From positions 1 to 64,000 of the forward strand of contig JBDHWQ010000017.1 of NCBI GenBank assembly GCA_039810245.1: a DNA stretch of 64,000 nucleotides. The letters run 5' to 3'. Every line of letters starts with the position of its first letter. Position 1 is the stretch's first letter. Of this stretch, positions 59,163 through 64,000 are shown piece after piece. A model generated the notes under the pieces. That model was not told where the DNA came from. It searched no databases and was given only the letters and a program-made list of their open reading frames with translations. The stretch is from CALDSL01 sp039810245 (GTDB lineage: Bacteria; Chloroflexota; Anaerolineae; Anaerolineales; Anaerolineaceae). The translations under genes were made by a program, and so were the position numbers.

Positions 59163-61634
59163 ATGCAGGATTTCGAAAAACTGGGCGTGTTTTACCTGGG
59201 CAAAGCTTATGACCTGGCATCACGCTCTGCCAAAGATGATCTGCTGTTATACGATTCGAAAGACCTGGTGACCCATGCCGTGGTGGTGGGTATGACCGGC
59301 AGCGGCAAGACCGGCCTGTGCGTGGGGATGATCGAAGAGGCCGCCATCGATGGCGTGCCTTCGATCCTGATCGACCCGAAGGGCGACCTGACCAACCTGC
59401 TGCTTACCTTCCCTGAGCTGCGCCCAGAGGACTTTCTGCCGTGGATCAACCAGGACGATGCGCGCCAGAAGGGCGTGACGCCCGAGGAATTTGCCACGCA
59501 GCAGGCGCAGTTGTGGGCCAGCGGCTTGCAGAAGTGGGGCCAGGATGGCGAGCGCATCCGTCGCCTGAAGGAAGCGGCCGAATTTCGCATCTACACCCCG
59601 GCCAGCAACGCCGGCATCCCGGTTTCGATCTTGAAGTCGTTTGCCGCGCCGCCGCCCGAGCTTATCGAAGACAATGAAATGATGCGCGAGCGCGTCAATA
59701 CCACGGTCATCAGCCTGCTGGGGTTGGTGGGCATTGAAGCTGATCCGGTGCAGAGCCGCGAGTTTATCCTGCTGGCAAATATTATCGAGACCACCTGGCG
59801 TAACGGGCAGGACCTGGACCTTGCGCAGTTGATCAGCCAGGTACAAAACCCCGGCATCCAGCGCATTGGCGTGCTGGACCTGGAAGCCTTTTACCCGGGC
59901 AAGGAGCGTTTCGCGCTGGTGATGGCGCTCAATAACCTGCTGGCCTCACCCGGCTTCCGCGCCTGGCTGGAAGGCGAGGCGCTGGATATCGGGCAGATTT
60001 TATACAGCCCGCAGGGGAAGCCGCGCGTGGCGATATTTTCCATCGCGCACCTGGGCGACGCCGAGCGCATGTTCTTCGTCTCGTTATTGCTCAACCAGGT
60101 ACTGGGCTGGATGCGCACGCAGAGCGGCACATCGAGCCTGCGCGCCATCATCTACATGGATGAAATCTTTGGCTATCTGCCGCCGAGCAAAAATCCGCCA
60201 TCCAAGCTGCCGATGCTGACCCTGCTGAAGCAGGCGCGCGCGTTTGGGGTGGGGATGGTGCTGGCCACCCAAAACCCGGTGGACCTGGACTATAAAGCGC
60301 TATCCAACGCGGGCACGTGGTTTATCGGCCGCCTGCAGACCGAGCGCGATAAGCTGCGCGTGCTGGAAGGGCTGGAAGGCGCGGCAGCGGCCAGTGGGGA
60401 TTCTTTTGACCGCCAGGAACTGGACCAGATGATCTCGGGTTTGGGCAACCGCGTGTTCTTGCTTAACAACACGCACGAGGATGCGCCGGTGCTGATGCAG
60501 ACGCGCTGGGCGCTCTCGTACCTGCGCGGACCGCTGACACGCGAGCAGATTAGGAGCCTGATGGCGCCGTATAAGACCCAGATGCCGGCCCAGGCTCCGG
60601 CAGCCGGCGCTGCGCCGGCGGTTCGACCGGCGGCGAGCGCGACAGCACCCGTGGCGATGAGCGTAATGGAGAGCAGCGCCGGCGCGGGCAGCAAGGTCAG
60701 CGTGCCGCCGGCCATGCCGCATGATGTGCCGGTGGTGTACCTGCCGGTACGCGGGCGCGCGCCGGGTGGCACCGAGCTGGTGTACCAGCCGGCGGTGCTG
60801 GGCGCGGCGCGGGTTAAGTTCACCGATACCAAACTGCGCATGAGCGAGCTGCAAACCAAAAATCTGCTGGCGCACCTTGCGGATGGTCCGCTGGCGCTGG
60901 ATTGGGAAAACTGCCTGGAGCTGGATGTGCCGGTGAACGAGCTGGAAGAAGGGGCGCAGGGGCCGGCTGCTTTTCTGCTGCCACCAACCTCGGTGACGGC
61001 CAAAGCGCTGGCAACCTGGAAGCGCGACCTGACCGACTGGCTGTACGGCAGCGCGGCGCTCAACCTGCTGCGCAGCCCATCTACCGGCGCGGTATCCAAC
61101 GTAGGCGAGGACGAGCGCGATTTTCGCGTTCGGCTGATGCAGGTGGCGCGCGAAAAGCGCGATGCGCAGGTGGATGCGGTGCGCAAAAAATACACACCAA
61201 AGGTAGCTGCGCTACAGGAACGGCTGCGCAAGGCCCAACAGGCGGTGGAGCGCGAGAAAGAACAGGCGCGCAGCCAGGGCGTGAACGCCGCGGTTTCGAT
61301 CGGCGCGACGCTGCTGGGGGCGCTGACCGGGCGCAGAATCACCGGGCGGGCCACTACCGCGGTGCGCCAGGCCGGGCGCAGCGTCAGCCAGCGCGGTGAT
61401 ATCAACCGCGCCGAAGAGACAGTGGAAGCGGTGCAGCAGCAGATCGCCGAGCTGCAGGAGCAGTTCAACCGCGAGATCGCGGCGGTGGATACGGCCCTGG
61501 ACCCGCAGCGTGAAGCGCTGGAGACAGTGAACATCCGCCCACGCAAGAGCGATATTGACCTGCAACTGGTGGCGCTGGCCTGGGCGCCGTACTGGCAGGC
61601 GCAGGACGGCACGCTAAAGCCGGCATGGGAATAG
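59163..61634 (+). CDS. HerA/DUF87-like ATPase with C-terminal coiled coil
   Basis: The 823-residue AAA-type P-loop ATPase has Walker A GMTGSGKTGL (43-52), SILIDPKGDLTNLL after it, a Walker B-like IIYMDEIFGYLPP near 328 and ATQNPVDLDYKALSNAG. These are signatures of HerA/VirB4-type DNA-translocating ATPases. An Ala/Pro-rich linker lies near 470-510. The C-terminal 250 residues hold a basic coiled coil around a hydrophobic Gly/Ala segment (about 700-725) and a second coiled coil. The role is uncertain. It could be DNA processing or a membrane-associated machine. The frame ends ten bases inside the threonine synthase gene. Confidence 0.82.
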   Translation: MQDFEKLGVFYLGKAYDLASRSAKDDLLLYDSKDLVTHAVVVGMTGSGKTGLCVGMIEEAAIDGVPSILIDPKGDLTNLLLTFPELRPEDFLPWINQDDARQKGVTPEEFATQQAQLWASGLQKWGQDGERIRRLKEAAEFRIYTPASNAGIPVSILKSFAAPPPELIEDNEMMRERVNTTVISLLGLVGIEADPVQSREFILLANIIETTWRNGQDLDLAQLISQVQNPGIQRIGVLDLEAFYPGKERFALVMALNNLLASPGFRAWLEGEALDIGQILYSPQGKPRVAIFSIAHLGDAERMFFVSLLLNQVLGWMRTQSGTSSLRAIIYMDEIFGYLPPSKNPPSKLPMLTLLKQARAFGVGMVLATQNPVDLDYKALSNAGTWFIGRLQTERDKLRVLEGLEGAAAASGDSFDRQELDQMISGLGNRVFLLNNTHEDAPVLMQTRWALSYLRGPLTREQIRSLMAPYKTQMPAQAPAAGAAPAVRPAASATAPVAMSVMESSAGAGSKVSVPPAMPHDVPVVYLPVRGRAPGGTELVYQPAVLGAARVKFTDTKLRMSELQTKNLLAHLADGPLALDWENCLELDVPVNELEEGAQGPAAFLLPPTSVTAKALATWKRDLTDWLYGSAALNLLRSPSTGAVSNVGEDERDFRVRLMQVAREKRDAQVDAVRKKYTPKVAALQERLRKAQQAVEREKEQARSQGVNAAVSIGATLLGALTGRRITGRATTAVRQAGRSVSQRGDINRAEETVEAVQQQIAELQEQFNREIAAVDTALDPQREALETVNIRPRKSDIDLQLVALAWAPYWQAQDGTLKPAWE

Positions 61635-62749
61635 AGACACTGGTATGCAGCGCGTGCGGCGCGCGCTATGCCGGCGATCAGCCGGTATGGCGCTGTGCCT
61701 GCGGCGGGCTGCTGGACCTCGATTTTCTTCCGGTGTTTGACCGGGAGAAAATCGAGGCGCGGAGCGGCGGATTGTGGCGCTACCGCGAGCTGCTGCCGCC
61801 CGGGCTGGGCGAACCGCTCAGCCTGGGGGAGAGCATCACCCCGCTGGTGCCGCTGCAACTAGGCGGGCGGCGGGTGTGGGTGAAGCAAGACCAGCTCTTC
61901 TCGACCGGCTCGTACAAAGATCGCGGCGCGGCGGTGATGATCAGCAAGGCGCGCGCGCTGGGCGTGCGCCATGTGGTGGAAGATTCGTCAGGAAACGCGG
62001 GCTGCGCCGTTGCGGCTTACTGCGCACGGGCGGGAATCGCATGCGACATCTACGTGCCGACGGATAACTCGCCCGGCAAGCTGGCACAGATCGCCATGTA
62101 TGGGGCGCGGCTGGTGAAAGTGCCCGGCACGCGCGAAGATACCGCCGCGGCGGTTTGGTCGGCGGCGCAGAGCGCGTATTACGCCAGCCATTCGTGGAAC
62201 CCGTATTTTTTCCAGGGCACTAAGACCTGGGCGTACGAGGTATGCGAGCAGTTGGGCTGGCGCGCGCCGGATACGGTGGTGCTGCCGGCCGGAAACGGCA
62301 CGCTGCTGCTGGGCGCGGCGCTGGGCTTCCACGACCTGCTGCGCGCCGGGGTGATCGCGCGCGCGCCGAAGCTGGTGGCGGTGCAAAGCGCGGCGTGCGC
62401 GCCACTGGCCGTGGCCTTTGCGCAGGGGCTGGACACACCGGTGAAGATTGATAAGCGCGATACGCTGGCCGAAGGTATTGCCATCGCTGAGCCGGCGCGC
62501 GGGGCGCAGATTTTGCAGGCCGTGCGCCAGAGCGGTGGAACGTTCCTGATCGTCAGCGAGGCCGAGATCGAAGCGACGCTGTTGGATGTGATCCGCGCCG
62601 GGTTCTACATCGAGCCAACCAGCGCGGCGGCTGTCGCGGGGGCAAAGCAATACGCTGCCGGCGCGCCGGAGGGGGAGGAGATCGCGACCGTGATTACGGG
62701 TCACGGGTTGAAGGCCACGGAGAAGATGCTGAAGCTGCTAACACATTGA
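61625..62749 (+). CDS. thrC: Threonine synthase
   Basis: The 374-residue PLP enzyme converts O-phosphohomoserine to threonine. It begins with a four-Cys zinc-ribbon-like segment (C8, C11, C24, C26), then the PLP lysine in GSYKDRGA (K98), DSSGNAGCAVA, VLPAGNGTLLLG and the serine-rich phosphate-binding end. Paralogs of this fold exist, so a threonine-synthase-like enzyme of other specificity is possible. The ATG overlaps the preceding gene by ten bases. Confidence 0.88.
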   Translation: MGIETLVCSACGARYAGDQPVWRCACGGLLDLDFLPVFDREKIEARSGGLWRYRELLPPGLGEPLSLGESITPLVPLQLGGRRVWVKQDQLFSTGSYKDRGAAVMISKARALGVRHVVEDSSGNAGCAVAAYCARAGIACDIYVPTDNSPGKLAQIAMYGARLVKVPGTREDTAAAVWSAAQSAYYASHSWNPYFFQGTKTWAYEVCEQLGWRAPDTVVLPAGNGTLLLGAALGFHDLLRAGVIARAPKLVAVQSAACAPLAVAFAQGLDTPVKIDKRDTLAEGIAIAEPARGAQILQAVRQSGGTFLIVSEAEIEATLLDVIRAGFYIEPTSAAAVAGAKQYAAGAPEGEEIATVITGHGLKATEKMLKLLTH

Positions 62750-62778
62750 TGCAGTGAACGCGGAGTGGGAAAAGCAGT

Positions 62779-62815
62779 AAAGGTTGGCTCACCTGCGGGT
62801 GGGCCAACCTTTATT
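62779..62815 (+). terminator. Intrinsic terminator after thrC
   Basis: A stem AAAGGTTGGC/GCCAACCTTT (62779-62788 with 62803-62812), extended inward by further pairs with one wobble around a 3-base TGC loop, is followed by ATTT. Confidence 0.8.
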
Positions 62816-62912
62816 TCTATTTATAAGATTGACGAGCATTATGTGCTTGACATACTTTCTGGATTGTTAGAAAATGTGTTCCTATGCCGGAACGCGGGAA
62901 GGGAGTAGGAAC

Positions 62913-64000
62913 ATGCAGGTAGTTGAAATTTCTCCGGAGACGGAGCGGCGCTTCGTGCTGGGGCGGCAGGGACTATGGCCCGGTCGCAGGTGGCAGGGGC
63001 TGGAAGGCGTGGCGCAGGCCGCGCAAGCGTGCGAGGCGGTGCAGCTCGACCCGCTGGTGATGGTGGCGCGCAGCCAGGAAATTTTCCTGCACAGCCGCGT
63101 GCTGGATTACCAGATCGGTTACCTGGACCAGGTAGCTTACGAGCAGCGCGCGTTATTCGATTACGGCGGGGCGCTGTTCCTGTACCCGATGCGCGAGCTG
63201 CCGTATTGGGCCGTGCACATGAATCATAATGGCCATTGGGCAAACTATCTGCGCGAGAACCCCGATCTGGCGGAAGAAATGCGCGCCCTGCTGCGCGAGC
63301 GCGGCCCGCTGACCAACCGCGAGCTGCCCGGCAACGCGCGCGTCAACAGCTACCGCGCGCGAAAAGACACCGCGCTGGCGCTGTATGCGCTGTGGATGAC
63401 CGGGCAGGTGATGGTACACCACCGCCGCGGTTTCGACCGCGCCTATGACCTGCGCGAGCGTGTGGTTCCCGCGCAGTACGATTGGGCGGCCGGCGAGGCG
63501 GAAGCCGAGGCCTATTTCGCGCGCAAGACGACGGCCTTCGTGGGCATCGGCCGCGAACGCGGCTGGATGACCGGCGTGGCCGACAGCCTGGCGCAGCGTT
63601 GGAGCGTGGACGAGGGCCGGCGCAGGCTGCAAGGCTATTATGATAGCGGGGTGCTCACCCCGGTGCGCGTGGTAGGGGTGAAGGAGCCCAAGCTGGTGCT
63701 GACCGAAGACTTGCCGCTGCTGGACGCACTGGAGCGCGGCGAGACCCCGCCGCAGTGGCAGCCGTTAGGGCCTACCACGCTGGATGAGGCGGTTATCCTC
63801 GCTCCACTGGATATCGTCTCGGCGCGCGGTCGGGCGCTCAAGCTGTTCGGGGTTGAGTACGTGTGGGAAGTGTATAAGCCGGTAGAGCAGCGCCGCTGGG
63901 GTTATTACAACGTGCCGCTGCTGTATGGCGACCAACTGGTGGCCAAACTGGACCCGCGACTGGACCGCAAGACTGGCACATTTGAAGTGCTGGGCTTTTG
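62913..64000 (+). CDS. YcaQ-like winged-helix DNA glycosylase family protein (3'-truncated)
   Basis: The frame is open from ATG 62913 (behind AGTAGGA) to the window end with no stop: about 362 residues. Translation gives the YcaQ/HTH_42 family pattern: AVQLDPLVMVARSQEIFLHSR, FDYGGALFLYPMRELPYW, later LAPLDIVSARGRALKLFG, then RRWGYYNVPLLYGD and KLDPRLDRKTG. Members unhook interstrand crosslinks or are predicted DNA-binding proteins. The QLDP region is close to the QxD catalytic motif of the family. The C-terminus is missing. Confidence 0.85.
   Translation, partial: MQVVEISPETERRFVLGRQGLWPGRRWQGLEGVAQAAQACEAVQLDPLVMVARSQEIFLHSRVLDYQIGYLDQVAYEQRALFDYGGALFLYPMRELPYWAVHMNHNGHWANYLRENPDLAEEMRALLRERGPLTNRELPGNARVNSYRARKDTALALYALWMTGQVMVHHRRGFDRAYDLRERVVPAQYDWAAGEAEAEAYFARKTTAFVGIGRERGWMTGVADSLAQRWSVDEGRRRLQGYYDSGVLTPVRVVGVKEPKLVLTEDLPLLDALERGETPPQWQPLGPTTLDEAVILAPLDIVSARGRALKLFGVEYVWEVYKPVEQRRWGYYNVPLLYGDQLVAKLDPRLDRKTGTFEVLGF

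Noticed and set aside
60290..61858. A 522-codon open frame on the minus strand opposite the HerA-like ATPase gene
   Set aside because: It lies opposite a well-supported coding sequence, is rich in Arg, Ser and Ala as expected from antisense of GC-rich codons, and has no recognisable motif.

Overview
The window is a GC-rich bacterial chromosome segment. Gene content (HDAC-like deacetylase, fused Wzz/BY-kinase without a Wza exporter, tandem AI-2E permeases, CAP-domain secreted protein, HerA-like ATPase) and the style of the intergenic repeats fit an uncultured or little-studied member of the Chloroflexota, probably an Anaerolineae-like lineage. This is an inference from gene content; no rRNA gene is present to prove it.

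Layout. (1) 1-2529: right end of a probable tRNA-Glu-integrated island. It holds the end of a YgjP-like metallopeptidase gene, a degenerate tyrosine-recombinase-like protein, an intact tyrosine recombinase and the tRNA-Glu(CTC) gene. (2) 2530-3690: hairpin-rich dispersed repeats and an HDAC-family deacetylase. (3) 3767-47143: a roughly 43 kb surface-polysaccharide locus of Wzx/Wzy type. It opens with rfbB-rfbA-rfbD (dTDP-L-rhamnose) and ends with rfbC about 40 kb later. Between them lie a WbaP-like initiating transferase behind a leader of about 480 nt, heptose genes (hddA, a SIS-GAF fusion in the gmhA position, gmhB), an acetyltransferase and a GT2. Next come a B12-type radical SAM protein, an ACP / AMP-ligase / asparagine synthetase / NAD-synthetase-like block, and an SGNH-acyltransferase-SGNH block. 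The rest is a Wzx flippase, several GT4 and GT2 transferases, a Wzy/ligase-like polymerase, three GT-C-like membrane proteins, two large secreted propeller proteins and a Wzz-tyrosine kinase. (4) 47156-53652, minus strand: an ABC-2 exporter, a GTPase with a DUF697-like membrane domain, and two tandem AI-2E family permeases. (5) 53808-64000: housekeeping and envelope genes (YihY, CBS protein, cold-shock protein, histidine kinase, a 42-residue protein, CAP-domain secreted protein, HerA-like ATPase, threonine synthase and a YcaQ-like protein cut by the window end).

How it works together. The sugar-nucleotide genes make dTDP-rhamnose and part of an activated heptose. The WbaP-like protein starts a lipid-linked unit, the GT4/GT2 enzymes extend it, Wzx flips it, the O-antigen-ligase-like protein polymerises it and the Wzz-kinase controls length. 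The acyltransferase/SGNH and ACP/ligase/amidotransferase blocks probably decorate the sugars. Many genes from 27570 to 46502 overlap by 4-8 bases, which supports long co-transcribed and translationally coupled units.

The most interesting signals are the ACP-linked block with three consecutive ATP-adenylating enzymes, the two SGNH paralogs around an acyltransferase, the sugar isomerase-GAF fusion, the inactive-looking recombinase partner beside the tRNA-Glu integrase, and hairpin repeats whose inner stems covary.
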